Source: Alphaproteobacteria bacterium | Lineage (GTDB): Bacteria > Pseudomonadota > Alphaproteobacteria > Sphingomonadales > Kordiimonadaceae | Direction: 5' to 3' | Length of the DNA: 48,508 bases | NCBI GenBank assembly: GCA_021774695.1 | Contig: JAJFIU010000152.1 | Coordinates: 1 to 48,508, forward strand | In this document: positions 34,470 through 42,025 of the stretch, piece after piece | Layout: each line of letters starts with the position of its first letter | Numbering within the stretch: position 1 is the first letter of the stretch | The notes under the pieces: model-generated | Seen by the model: only the letters and a program-made list of their open reading frames with translations | The model's database searches: none | Told to the model about the DNA's origin: nothing | Made by a program: the position numbers and the translations under genes

Positions 34470-35531
34470 TTATTTACCGGACAATTTACTGTTTCTATAT
34501 TCCGTAGGCGTAGTATTCTCATAGGCTTGGAAAGCCCGATTGAAAGGGGCGAGGGACTGAAACCCGACGCTGGTCGCAATCGTAAATATGGGCGTGTTTC
34601 GCTCGGTTTCATCGGCAAGTCGGCTGCAGGCCATTTTGATCCGGTGGCTATTTAAAAAATCGCCAAAATTCCGATAACCCAAATACTGGTTAATCAACTT
34701 CCTCAATCGATACTCGGGTATATTCAAACGACTGGAAAGTTTTGTCACCGTCAACCGCGGCTCAACAAACATCCCTGCGGCAACAAGGGCATTCAAAGCG
34801 TCAATGTCGTGCCTGTCAAGCGGCGAGAGTTCAGGTGAGCCAGTCGAATGAGGGAATCCGGCATCAAACTGCAACAGTAAATCCTGTTTCGCGCTGATTT
34901 TCCACAAACAGAAAACAGCGACCAACACTAATGTCATTGTCTGTAGCGTCTGCAAATAAATATTAAAGCCACCATTTTGGAAATATAACTCGGCCATCAG
35001 GACTATTGCGCCGGTAACCGTGGTGAGCGCGATAATCACCGCTCTGAATTGTCGCCGACTATGAACCAGATCATTTGCCAAATCGTGCCACGACACAAAG
35101 GCAAGATGCGTCACAATCGCCAATTTCAGGCCGGTTACCGTGACAAACAATCCTGAGGCAGCCTGATGGCCATTGGCCAATGCCACCAAATACATATAGC
35201 TAACCGCGCCAATAGACAAAACGACAAGCCAGTGCCATGCTCTGGTGACAAACTGATCCATCAGAAGTGACAAGCAAAAAAGCCAGGCAAATGGTAAAAC
35301 CATGATGCAGGGAAAAACGCCCAAATAGTCAGAGAAACCAGGATTAGCGGGAAATACGGTGCCTGCACAAAGCAAGAAGCCAGCAGTGCACAGAGCCGAC
35401 GTCCCGCCAAGTCTTCCGCCCAGGTTTTTGCCAAAGTCCCGAAAAAACAAAATGCCTAGCCACAAAAAAAGAGCCGCAGCTCCTTGGCTAAGGCTAACGT
35501 TTAAATAGTCTAAACCTGTTTGGTTAATCAT
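34470..35531 (-). CDS. AraC family regulator with N-terminal membrane domain
   Basis: A 353-residue protein. The first about 220 residues hold about seven hydrophobic segments; the C-terminal 100 residues are an AraC-type double helix-turn-helix with LTVTKLSSRLNIPEYRLRKL as the first and FTIATSVGFQSLAPFNRAFQ as the second motif, ending TPTEYRNSKL. Such regulators bind DNA from the membrane and are thought to sense membrane or extracellular signals. It probably controls the adjacent hydroxylase gene, judged by position only. Confidence 0.9.
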   Translation of the reverse strand: MINQTGLDYLNVSLSQGAAALFLWLGILFFRDFGKNLGGRLGGTSALCTAGFLLCAGTVFPANPGFSDYLGVFPCIMVLPFAWLFCLSLLMDQFVTRAWHWLVVLSIGAVSYMYLVALANGHQAASGLFVTVTGLKLAIVTHLAFVSWHDLANDLVHSRRQFRAVIIALTTVTGAIVLMAELYFQNGGFNIYLQTLQTMTLVLVAVFCLWKISAKQDLLLQFDAGFPHSTGSPELSPLDRHDIDALNALVAAGMFVEPRLTVTKLSSRLNIPEYRLRKLINQYLGYRNFGDFLNSHRIKMACSRLADETERNTPIFTIATSVGFQSLAPFNRAFQAYENTTPTEYRNSKLSGK

Positions 35532-35756
35532 AAGGAGACAATATGGTGTTAAGCCGCACGCCGCAACCTTGCGGGCGCACGCTTTATCACTAATGCGTGA
35601 ATGTCTGTACGCAGGTTTTTACGCTTCCGGAGTTTACGTAAATCTTGTTTTCGCTATTGCGACATCAACGATGTGCCGAGCTGTAGAGAGCCAAAAGACG
35701 AACCAACAATTAAGAAGATGGGCCAGATTGCCTGCGCCGCCTGAATGCAGGCTATC
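35532..35756. other. Intergenic region between the AraC gene and the RTX-like gene
   Basis: About 225 bases carrying the AraC promoter side. A short open frame on the plus strand lacks a convincing start and shows no protein-like features. The RTX terminator follows. Confidence 0.4.
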
Positions 35757-35787
35757 AAAAATAAAGGCGCCGAAGCGCCTTTATTTT
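35757..35787 (-). terminator. Rho-independent terminator of the RTX-like gene
   Basis: AAAATAAAGGCGC and GCGCCTTTATTTT form a 13-base-pair stem with a CGAA tetraloop. A and T flanks are symmetric, so it is bidirectional; on the minus strand it is 22 bases past the stop. Confidence 0.92.
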
Positions 35788-35808
35788 CCGTTTTAAGGGT
35801 ATCTTTTT

Positions 35809-37980
35809 CTAGAAGATGAAGTCATCAGCTTCAATGGAGGCAGCGCTTACGTTGGTAAGCACGATAGTATCAGTGCCACCGAAGCTAACTGTTGTAGACG
35901 TGCCATCTTGTGTGATGGTCAAATCGTCGTAATCATCCACACCAGCGATACCTGACACATCAATCTGGTCAACACCGTCTTCATAATCATAGACGGTGTC
36001 GGTTCCAAAACCATCAGCAAATGCGAACGTATCAGCACCGGTTCCGCCCCACATATAGTCATTGCCAGCACCGGATTGCAGCGTATCATCGCCAGCATCA
36101 CCATACAGACGGTTGCCACCGGACGAGGCATTGTCGGTTTCAATGATCAGCGTATCGTTGCCGTTACCACCAAACAGATAGTTATATTGCACTGCATACT
36201 GGCTGCCAGCTTCGGTTGACCCGGTGATGGTCAAACTATCATCGTCGTCCTGACCATACAGATAGTTGGAATTAACCTGAGCGGTATACTGCGCCCCTGA
36301 AACATCTGACGCATCGATCGTCAACGTGTCATTGCCAGTGCCACCGTATAGATACTGGCTGTTTGTTCCGGCATAATAAGAATCCTGCGCGTTGTTATCA
36401 ACTGTCAGGACATCGTTACCCGCATCGCCGACTAAACCGCCGTAGTAAATGCCCGCATCGTCCATATTGACACTATTTTGCTGGATAGTGAATTCATCGT
36501 CGCCGTTACCGCCGTAAATCCAGTTATAATAGGTATAGCTATAACCCCAGCTGCCATCATCGTCGCCGACACTGTTAACCTGAATATAACCAGTATCGTC
36601 GCCGTCACCGCCGTAGATGAAATTATAATAGGCATACCCGACTTCCGAGCCATTGGTTTGCAGCACCAGCAGGTCATCGCCGGCGTCTCCGGACAGGCCG
36701 TTATAGTAGGCATAGCCATATTCATCATAGCCAGCCTGCAGACCCAGTGCATCATTACCGTCGCCGCCGTATATCCAGTTGTTGTAAACATAGCCGGAGT
36801 AGCCGGTCTCAGCGAAGGAACGCAATTGCACAATATCGTCACCGCCATTGGTATAGGCGCGTGTACCATAGATGTAATTGGCTACGTCAAACGCAAACTC
36901 ATTGTCTGTGTCGTCACCGTAAAAATACTCGTAATAGAGATAATCAACAGATTCAGGATTTTCTGCTCCCAGGTCAATTGGACCAGTGGAGATTTCAAAT
37001 CCGTCATCTGCGCCGGTAATAGTGATCTCGACAGTAGCGGTGTCGCTACCGCCGTTGCCGTCTGATACCGTATAGCTGAAGCTGTCAGTTGCAGTTTCAC
37101 CATCATTAAGGTCGTCAAACGCACCAGCTGGGTCATACGTGTATGATCCGTCCGACTGCATAACCACTACAGCGCCGCTTTCCAGCGTAATTGTTGTGCC
37201 TACGTCGGCACCTTCAATGCTAGAAACAGTGAGCGTGTCGCTTTGATCAACATCCATGTCATTGGCAAGTACATTGCCAGCCAACGGCGCATCGTCTTCG
37301 CCGACAACGCCGTCATCGTCCACGGCATCAGGGTCGTCGTTAACACCCTCAACTGTAACCGCAATCGTTCGTGTCACTTCGGTGGTGCCGTCTGTGGCGG
37401 TGAAATCAACCATCACGGTTTCGCTTTCACCCGCACTCAAATAATCAAACGCGCCTGCCGCATCGAATGTAAAGACACTGCCATCCACGCTACCTGCTGA
37501 TGCGCTGGTGACCGTAATGTCATCGCCTTCAAAATCCCATGCGTCGGCCAGCAGGTCAAGATCAGCGCTGCCGTCCTCGGAAACTGTTAGCGCAGCGTCT
37601 TCAACCAAAGGACCATTATTGGTGCCGTCCAGTAGAACCGCAAAATTGTCAAAGATTAATGTATTAATATGTTTGAGCGTGTCGGTGCCGTCATCGCCCG
37701 AGACGATTGTTGCGTTTCCCTTGCCGTCAGCAAAAGAATAATCGCGCACATCACCGGAAAAAACCGCTGTATCAGCGCCGTCATTACCGTAAATGGTATC
37801 GTCACCCGCACCGCCGTTGATAACATCATCACCGTCACCGGCATTGATTCGATCAGCAGCATCTGTGCCCGTTATGGTGTCGTTACCGTCACCACCGTTT
37901 ATTTTGCTTGAACTGGCCTCGATGACGTCATCGTCATCGGTTCCGTTGGTATTACCACCCTTATTTCCGTTGCCTGGCAT
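35809..37980 (-). CDS. Large calcium-binding RTX-like, cadherin/VCBS-domain protein with tyrosine-rich repeats
   Basis: A 723-residue, very acidic protein without a classical signal peptide. Residues about 20-75 hold RTX nonapeptides (GGDGNDTITG, GGAGDDTIYG). Then come two cadherin-like/VCBS domains (LTVSEDGSADLDLLADAW; SYTVSDGNGGSDTATVEI). From about residue 345 come about ten repeats of 16-33 residues, each starting N-x-(I/L)-Y-G-G-x-G-(N/D)-D and followed by a hydrophobic strand and a Tyr/Asn-rich loop. It ends in a standard RTX block and DDFIF. The start and acidic aromatic C-terminus fit type I secretion. No transporter genes are in the window. It is probably an extracellular or surface protein; adhesion or matrix function is a guess. 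Confidence 0.88.
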   Translation of the reverse strand: MPGNGNKGGNTNGTDDDDVIEASSSKINGGDGNDTITGTDAADRINAGDGDDVINGGAGDDTIYGNDGADTAVFSGDVRDYSFADGKGNATIVSGDDGTDTLKHINTLIFDNFAVLLDGTNNGPLVEDAALTVSEDGSADLDLLADAWDFEGDDITVTSASAGSVDGSVFTFDAAGAFDYLSAGESETVMVDFTATDGTTEVTRTIAVTVEGVNDDPDAVDDDGVVGEDDAPLAGNVLANDMDVDQSDTLTVSSIEGADVGTTITLESGAVVVMQSDGSYTYDPAGAFDDLNDGETATDSFSYTVSDGNGGSDTATVEITITGADDGFEISTGPIDLGAENPESVDYLYYEYFYGDDTDNEFAFDVANYIYGTRAYTNGGDDIVQLRSFAETGYSGYVYNNWIYGGDGNDALGLQAGYDEYGYAYYNGLSGDAGDDLLVLQTNGSEVGYAYYNFIYGGDGDDTGYIQVNSVGDDDGSWGYSYTYYNWIYGGNGDDEFTIQQNSVNMDDAGIYYGGLVGDAGNDVLTVDNNAQDSYYAGTNSQYLYGGTGNDTLTIDASDVSGAQYTAQVNSNYLYGQDDDDSLTITGSTEAGSQYAVQYNYLFGGNGNDTLIIETDNASSGGNRLYGDAGDDTLQSGAGNDYMWGGTGADTFAFADGFGTDTVYDYEDGVDQIDVSGIAGVDDYDDLTITQDGTSTTVSFGGTDTIVLTNVSAASIEADDFIF

Positions 37981-38193
37981 TGGAGTCCCCTATAAAATTG
38001 CAAAAAAGCAATCGACCCCCAAAGCCTGCGCAGGGTGGAGTATAAACGAAAGTTACCTAATGGATAGTTAAATAATTGTATCTACTTATAAAAAATGAGT
38101 TTTATTCTTTTTAAACGCACAGTGTGGCTGCTGAATTATAGCCGGTGACGCCAGGGGCCCGCTCAGTCTCAACGACACTGATGGCAGGCCAAT
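37981..38193. other. Promoter region of the RTX-like gene
   Basis: An AT-rich stretch upstream of the RTX-like gene; its AGGGGACT ribosome binding site is adjacent to the ATG at 37980. No other feature was recognised. Confidence 0.45.
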
Positions 38194-38240
38194 AAAAAAC
38201 CCCCGGAATTATGCTTGTGGGCAAAACTCAAGGGGTTTTT
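38194..38240 (-). terminator. Rho-independent terminator of rpsU
   Basis: AAAAACCCC and the run GGGGGTTTTTT flank a long loop; the minus-strand reading ends in six T. It is about 35 bases past the rpsU stop. A similar hairpin follows the displaced rpsU fragment. Confidence 0.85.
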
Positions 38241-38275
38241 AAATTCTTTGCGGTATATGGGCGGTAAAGTCTAAA

Positions 38276-38488
38276 TTACTTAGCCACTACACCATCACGC
38301 TCAAGGCGCTTGCGCTCTAGTTTGCGAGCACGACGAACCGCAGCCGCTTGCTCACGAGCCCTCTTTTCAGATGGCTTTTCATAAAAGCGACGCATCTTCA
38401 TCTCACGGTAGACGCCTTCGCGTTGCAGCTTTTTCTTAAGCGCACGCAGAGCCTGATCTACATTGTTATCACGAACGGAAACCTCCAT
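38276..38488 (-). CDS. rpsU: 30S ribosomal protein bS21
   Basis: A 70-residue basic ribosomal protein: [20 protein letters not shown] at the N-terminus, then [19 protein letters not shown] and a C-terminal Arg/Lys-rich tail ending [10 protein letters not shown]. The frame is open further upstream, but the ATG at 38488 follows GGAAGGAG and gives the standard N-terminus. The 3' end is partly duplicated at 32496-32626. Confidence 0.96.
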   Translation of the reverse strand: MEVSVRDNNVDQALRALKKKLQREGVYREMKMRRFYEKPSEKRAREQAAAVRRARKLERKRLERDGVVAK

Positions 38489-38779
38489 GGGTTTCTCACT
38501 CCTTCCAAAGCCATAATTTGCAACCCACACATAAAGCGCGAACCACAGGGCAGGCGCGGTATAACAAAGGCTTTATGCCCGCACAAGTCAAAACCGCAAA
38601 AAACCACTGCCCGGCAACCAATTAGCTGCCCGATTATCGAATTACCTGCGGATATACTAGCATAATTGACAAGAAGGCGCAAAAATGCGGCAACATGTCT
38701 CTCGCGCGGGCGCGGGTTCCGTGGTAAATACCGGGTCGGCAAGCGAATCGGACCTTCGCTGACAATCGAGGTGAACCCA

Positions 38780-39490
38780 ATGGCAACGAGCCAGAAAGAA
38801 AATACGAAAACCACGGCTGATAAGGCTCCAGAACTGAACCCTGTAGAAATGACACCGGAAGAGCTACGCGCGCCGCTTCTGGACGCCATGCTTTCGCACG
38901 TGCCGTTTGATGGCTGGACCTCAAAAGCAGTGGAAAATGCTGCAGCCGATGTGAATATTTCAAATGAAATGGCGGAACTGGCTTTCCCCGGCGGCGCAAC
39001 CGAAATGCTGGAAGTTCACTTGGACAATGCCAACCTGATACTGGCTGAAAAACTGGCAACGCTTGACCTGCCTTCGATGAAAATTCGCGACCGCATTACG
39101 CTTGCCGTGCGCACCCGGCTCGAGCAAAACGCAGACACCCGCGAAACCGTGCGGCGCGGGCTGTTCACACTGGCGCTGCCGCAAAACCTGGCCCTTGGCT
39201 CCAAGGCCTTGTGGAACTCGGCAGACACCATGTGGCGGGCAGCCGGTGACACCTCAACCGACCATAATTGGTATACCAAGCGCGCTACCCTGAGCGCCGT
39301 CTACAGCGCGGTGCTTTTGTTCTGGCTTAACGACGAGTCTAAAGGGTTTACCGACACTTGGGCGTTTCTAGACCGGCGCATCGAAGACGTGATGAAAATT
39401 GAAACCGCAAAATATAAAATGCGCCAAGCCACCGCAAACTTTCCGTCCCTATCACAGTTTTTAGGGCGCTTGCGCTATCCCGGCGAGTAG
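38780..39490 (+). CDS. COQ9 family protein
   Basis: A 236-residue homologue of COQ9, a TetR-fold lipid-binding protein that supports ubiquinone biosynthesis enzymes. The segment LLDAMLSHVPFDGWTSKAVE at the start of the domain, AFPGGATEMLEVH, and WNSADTMWRAAGDTSTDHNW then YTKRATLSAVYSAVLLFW are typical. Longer upstream reading is possible, but the ATG at 38780 follows GAGGTG and gives normal length. The next gene, xerC, starts 6 bases after the stop. Confidence 0.9.
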   Translation: MATSQKENTKTTADKAPELNPVEMTPEELRAPLLDAMLSHVPFDGWTSKAVENAAADVNISNEMAELAFPGGATEMLEVHLDNANLILAEKLATLDLPSMKIRDRITLAVRTRLEQNADTRETVRRGLFTLALPQNLALGSKALWNSADTMWRAAGDTSTDHNWYTKRATLSAVYSAVLLFWLNDESKGFTDTWAFLDRRIEDVMKIETAKYKMRQATANFPSLSQFLGRLRYPGE

Positions 39491-39496
39491 CACCCG

Positions 39497-40459
39497 GTGC
39501 CGGATAAAAAGCCAACATCTTTTTCCCAATTAAGTCAGTTGCCGAATGTTGCGGCAGATACGGTGGGTGCGCTTACCCGTTGGCGGCGATATCTTGAGAC
39601 CGAGCGCAGGGTTTCGGACCATACGCTGGACGCTTACGGCAGGGATGTGGGCTCGTTCATTCTATTTCTAACCAATTACAAAGGGTCAACCATCCAGCTT
39701 AAACTCCTTGCTGGCCTTCAAGTTCGAGACTTTCGTGCCTTTCTGGCTTCCAGACGCAATGACGGCCTGTCGCCTCAATCAACCGGACGAACACTGTCTT
39801 CAATCCGAAACTTCTACCGTTATCTGGCACGCGCAGAAGGCATTGAAAATGATGCTATCGACGCAGTGCAGTCGCCGAAAAAACCACACCGTGTGCCCCG
39901 ACCGCTAACCGAGGAAGCAGCGCGGTCAGTGGTTGAGATATTGCCAGACTTTGCTGACGAGGACTGGATTGCTGCCCGCGATGTTGCGGTTATCTCGCTC
40001 TTATATGGTTGCGGCCTGCGGATCGGTGAAGCGCTGGCGCTCAATAAGGCTGACCAGCCAAAAGGCGACAGCATGCGGGTTATTGGTAAACGTAAGAAAG
40101 AACGGGTTGTGCCGGTGCTGGCTGCAGTTCGCCGAACCATCGACGACTATGCAGTAAAGTGCCCTTACCAACTTGCGCCGGACGGGCCGCTGTTTGTGGG
40201 TAAGCGCGGCGGCAGGTTAAACCCGCGCATCATCCAAGGAGCGATGCAGAAGGTTCGTGTTGCTTTGGCCTTGCCAGAAACCGCAACCCCGCATGCACTG
40301 CGGCACAGTTTTGCCACCCATCTGTTGTCGCGCGGGGGTGATTTGCGCACCATTCAGGAGCTGCTCGGCCATTCGGACTTGAAAGCAACCCAGATATATA
40401 CCGAAGTAGATAGCGCCCAGCTAAAGCGTGTGTATGATCAAGCCTTCAAGCGAGGGTGA
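39497..40459 (+). CDS. xerC: Tyrosine recombinase XerC
   Basis: Site-specific recombinase that resolves chromosome dimers at dif with XerD. The 320-residue protein has the N-terminal SAM-like core-binding domain and a catalytic domain with R175 (GCGLRIGEAL), K198 region (GKRKKER), H266-x2-R269 (HALRHSF), H292 (LLGHSD) and nucleophile Y301 (QIYTEV). Full length and lone genomic context favour a housekeeping Xer rather than a phage or integron integrase. The start is a GTG. Next gene overlaps closely (TGAATG). Confidence 0.92.
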   Translation: MPDKKPTSFSQLSQLPNVAADTVGALTRWRRYLETERRVSDHTLDAYGRDVGSFILFLTNYKGSTIQLKLLAGLQVRDFRAFLASRRNDGLSPQSTGRTLSSIRNFYRYLARAEGIENDAIDAVQSPKKPHRVPRPLTEEAARSVVEILPDFADEDWIAARDVAVISLLYGCGLRIGEALALNKADQPKGDSMRVIGKRKKERVVPVLAAVRRTIDDYAVKCPYQLAPDGPLFVGKRGGRLNPRIIQGAMQKVRVALALPETATPHALRHSFATHLLSRGGDLRTIQELLGHSDLKATQIYTEVDSAQLKRVYDQAFKRG

Positions 40460-40810
40460 ATGATGCCAAACCAACCAGATAACCGCCGACAAAAAGACCT
40501 GAAACTTGCCCGATTTCGTGGATGGTCCTTAACCGCGCTTTATTTTGCATTGGCGCTTTGGGCACTTATTTTCTGTTATGCAACATACTATTTCTGGGCC
40601 GTTTTGGTTGAGCAATCCGGTGGCGGTATGGCCTTGCCGTCCGCGCTGATGGCCTCCAGTATCCTAACCTTTCTGGTGTCCGCCCGGGCCGGGCATAAAT
40701 TTTTAAAAGCTATGCAAACCAGAGCTTTCCAACCCTCAACTGATCTACTGCCCTTTCTCGCTATAGCCATAACAATAGTGGTTGCCCGCCAGGCATTCGG
40801 CGGCGCCTAA
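40460..40810 (+). CDS. Small membrane protein of unknown function
   Basis: A 116-residue protein not recognised as a known family. It has a basic N-terminus (NRRQKDLKLARFR) and three hydrophobic segments: TALYFALALWALIFCYATYY, LPSALMASSILTFLVSA, and LLPFLAIAITIVVARQAFGG. Its ATG immediately follows the xerC stop, behind GAGGGTG, so it is probably co-transcribed with xerC. Confidence 0.75.
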   Translation: MMPNQPDNRRQKDLKLARFRGWSLTALYFALALWALIFCYATYYFWAVLVEQSGGGMALPSALMASSILTFLVSARAGHKFLKAMQTRAFQPSTDLLPFLAIAITIVVARQAFGGA

Positions 40811-40879
40811 ATTCACAGTTCTGGAAAAAGGTCCGAAAACAGCGAGTATTAAAAACGATTTTCAGCTAACTTGCTGAAC

Positions 40880-41470
40880 ATGAACTCAGACATACATTCT
40901 GGAACGCAACCCAACCCGCACCTGTTATATCAGGTCCTTCTCGAGCGCGATGCCCGCTATGACGGCAAGCTGTTTTTCGCTGTCACCAGTACGGGTATTT
41001 ATTGCAGGCCCATTTGCCCGGCACCCAAGCCGAAACCGCAAAATGTACTGTATTTTGCCGATGCCAAAACTGCGGCCCTTGCCGGGTTTCGTGCCTGCAA
41101 ACGCTGCCGGCCGGAAAGCCGACCCGGTAGCCCGGCATGGGAAGGCACAAAGGCCACGGTTAGCAGGGCATTGCGCCTGCTCGCTGGCACCGACAGCCCG
41201 GAAAACCTGACCGAACTTGCAGACAAACTCGGGGTGACGGACCGCCACTTGCGGCGGTTATTTCACCAGCATCTGGGCAAAAGCCCGATGGACGTGCGCC
41301 AGGAAAACCGGCTGTCGCTTGCGACCACACTATTGGCAGACAGCGACGGTTCAATCGCTGATATTGCCTATGCTTCCGGGTTTCAGAGCCTGCGTCGCTT
41401 CAACGATGCGTTTAAAGACAAATTCGAAATGCCCCCCAGCCAATGGAGACAATCATGTCACGACACTTAA
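40880..41470 (+). CDS. Ada-type methylphosphotriester-sensing AraC regulator (AdaA-like)
   Basis: A 196-residue protein joining an Ada N-terminal zinc domain and an AraC-type helix-turn-helix domain. The four cysteines are C42-x3-C46 (IYCRPICPA) and C73-x2-C76 (RACKRCRPE); by homology to Ada the first accepts a methyl group from DNA phosphotriesters and switches on the regulator. The HTH includes LTELADKLGVTDRHLRRLFH and SIADIAYASGFQSLRRFNDA. Unlike E. coli Ada it has no methyltransferase domain; that activity is in the next, overlapping gene. The two behave as a split Ada. Confidence 0.9.
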   Translation: MNSDIHSGTQPNPHLLYQVLLERDARYDGKLFFAVTSTGIYCRPICPAPKPKPQNVLYFADAKTAALAGFRACKRCRPESRPGSPAWEGTKATVSRALRLLAGTDSPENLTELADKLGVTDRHLRRLFHQHLGKSPMDVRQENRLSLATTLLADSDGSIADIAYASGFQSLRRFNDAFKDKFEMPPSQWRQSCHDT

Positions 41471-41961
41471 TTAAATCCAGCATCAGCACACCGGTTGGCG
41501 ACCTCACGCTGCTGCTAGACAGCAAGACAATACTGATTTGCGAATTTGCTGACCACGACGAGCGGGTAACCCGCCAAATCGCGCGATTTTATACCGGCGA
41601 TATAATCACCGAAGGCGACTGCCCGCCAAAAGTTTCCGAGACTTTGCACGCTTATTTCGGCGGCGACATTGACGCGCTCGACACGCTTGAGACCGACCCG
41701 CTGGGCACACCTTTTGAGCGCAGCGTATGGAAGGCGCTGCGTAAAATACCGGCAGGTGCCACCGACAGCTACGGCGCTTTGGCCAAGCGGCTAAAATCAA
41801 GCCCGCGCGCGGTTGGCCGAGCCAACGGCCGCAACCCGGTTGGGTTGGTTCACCCCTGCCACCGCATCATAGGAGCAGACGGATCGCTCACCGGCTATGC
41901 TGGCGGGCTTGATCGCAAAGAATGGCTTCTTAAGCACGAAGGCGCGATTTTGAACCTATAA
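41455..41961 (+). CDS. ogt: Methylated-DNA-protein-cysteine methyltransferase
   Basis: Suicide repair enzyme that takes methyl groups from O6-methylguanine or O4-methylthymine onto its own cysteine. The 168-residue protein has the active site P134-C135-H136-R137 in VHPCHRIIG, the recognition segment SSPRAVGRANGRNPVG and a GYAGGLDRKEWLL tail. The ATG at 41455 sits 6 bases after GGAG and overlaps the end of the AdaA-like gene by 16 bases, so the two are translationally coupled. Confidence 0.93.
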   Translation: MSRHLIKSSISTPVGDLTLLLDSKTILICEFADHDERVTRQIARFYTGDIITEGDCPPKVSETLHAYFGGDIDALDTLETDPLGTPFERSVWKALRKIPAGATDSYGALAKRLKSSPRAVGRANGRNPVGLVHPCHRIIGADGSLTGYAGGLDRKEWLLKHEGAILNL

Positions 41962-41968
41962 GGAATGG

Positions 41969-41999
41969 AAAAAGCCCCGACGAACAGGCCGGGGCTTTC
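41969..41999. terminator. Bidirectional terminator between ogt and lpdA
   Basis: AAAGCCCCG and CGGGGCTTT form the stem. The minus-strand reading ends in five T, so it terminates lpdA well; the plus-strand T-run is short. Confidence 0.88.
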
Positions 42000-42025
42000 G
42001 ATGCAAAACTAAAATCCGAGCCTGT

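Noticed and set aside
35569..35796. 75-codon open frame on the plus strand upstream of the RTX terminator
   Set aside because: It runs through the terminator hairpin, lacks a ribosome binding site and has no protein-like composition.
35809..37980. Several long open frames antisense to the RTX-like gene
   Set aside because: They are produced by the repetitive GAT/GGC codon pattern of the real gene and have low-complexity Val/Ile/Ala or Ser/Pro content.
39497..40459. Tyrosine recombinase considered as the integrase of a mobile element
   Set aside because: It is full-length XerC-like, tightly packed between COQ9 and a membrane gene, with no att-like repeats or tRNA nearby.
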